DNA of 6,067 nucleotides, taken from the NCBI GenBank assembly GCA_026392135.1, contig JAPLCR010000350.1, positions 1,357 through 7,423 of the forward strand, given 5' to 3'. This DNA is from Armatimonadota bacterium. GTDB lineage: Bacteria; Armatimonadota; Chthonomonadetes; Chthonomonadales; Chthonomonadaceae. Of the stretch, positions 5,988 to 6,067 are shown piece after piece. A model generated the notes under the pieces. It did not search any database. It saw nothing but the letters and a program-made list of their open reading frames with translations, and was not told the DNA's origin. Within the stretch, counting starts at the first letter, position 1. Each line of letters begins with the position of its first letter. The translations under genes were made by a program, and so were the position numbers.

Positions 5988-6067
5988 AAGTTGTAGTGCA
6001 GTCAATACCGATTGTCCCTGCTTGCGTAGGGTTGAGATGTAAGAGCGTATTCTACAGAAGGCGTCGG

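Noticed and set aside
5920..6001. GTGCAG at 5920-5925 and 5996-6001 as direct repeats flanking an insertion
   Set aside because: A six-base match 76 bases apart is expected by chance, and the sequence between has no element-like content beyond the hairpin.

Overview
The window carries a short run of conventional bacterial genes, all on the + strand: the 3' end of a TPR-type gene, a Tat-exported Gfo/Idh/MocA oxidoreductase, and then a tight four-gene cluster (polysaccharide-deacetylase-fold protein, GT4 glycosyltransferase, second GT4 glycosyltransferase, two-domain rhodanese sulfurtransferase). A non-coding tail of about 150 bases ends the window. The organism is a bacterium with moderate GC content and strong AAGGAGG-type ribosome binding sites. 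A Gfo/Idh/MocA protein with a SRREF twin-arginine leader and a Trp/Pro-rich middle is typical of Armatimonadota, Planctomycetota, Bacteroidota and similar environmental lineages. My best guess is Armatimonadota-like, but nothing here is decisive.

Layout. 1-299: C-terminal TPR fragment. 300-342: short gap with a small hairpin that contains the Shine-Dalgarno of the next gene. 343-1875: exported oxidoreductase. 1876-1965: gap holding a perfect 17-bp inverted repeat (1898-1935) that separates two likely transcription units. 1966-5919: the four-gene cluster, with junctions of a 1-base overlap, 11 bases and 10 bases, so almost certainly one operon. 5920-6067: no convincing + strand gene. It holds a compound hairpin (5943-5987) and, on the minus strand, a short open stretch at the window edge that may be the end of an IS200/IS605 (TnpB-type) element.

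Function. The two glycosyltransferases and the deacetylase-fold enzyme point to assembly and modification of a cell-surface or exported glycan. The sulfurtransferase has no obvious role in that pathway and is probably co-transcribed for other reasons. The upstream oxidoreductase may act on sugars outside the cytoplasm but looks like a separate unit.

The main anomaly is the first glycosyltransferase (2736-3849). It is split across two reading frames near 3055-3076, and the join appears to lack about a dozen residues that its family normally carries. A roughly 41-base deletion between short direct repeats would explain both the shift and the loss; assembly error is the main alternative. I found no CRISPR array, RNA gene, or cluster that looks like an undescribed defence or mobile system. 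The genes are ordinary, and the items worth a second look are this break, the hairpins and the possible transposon end.
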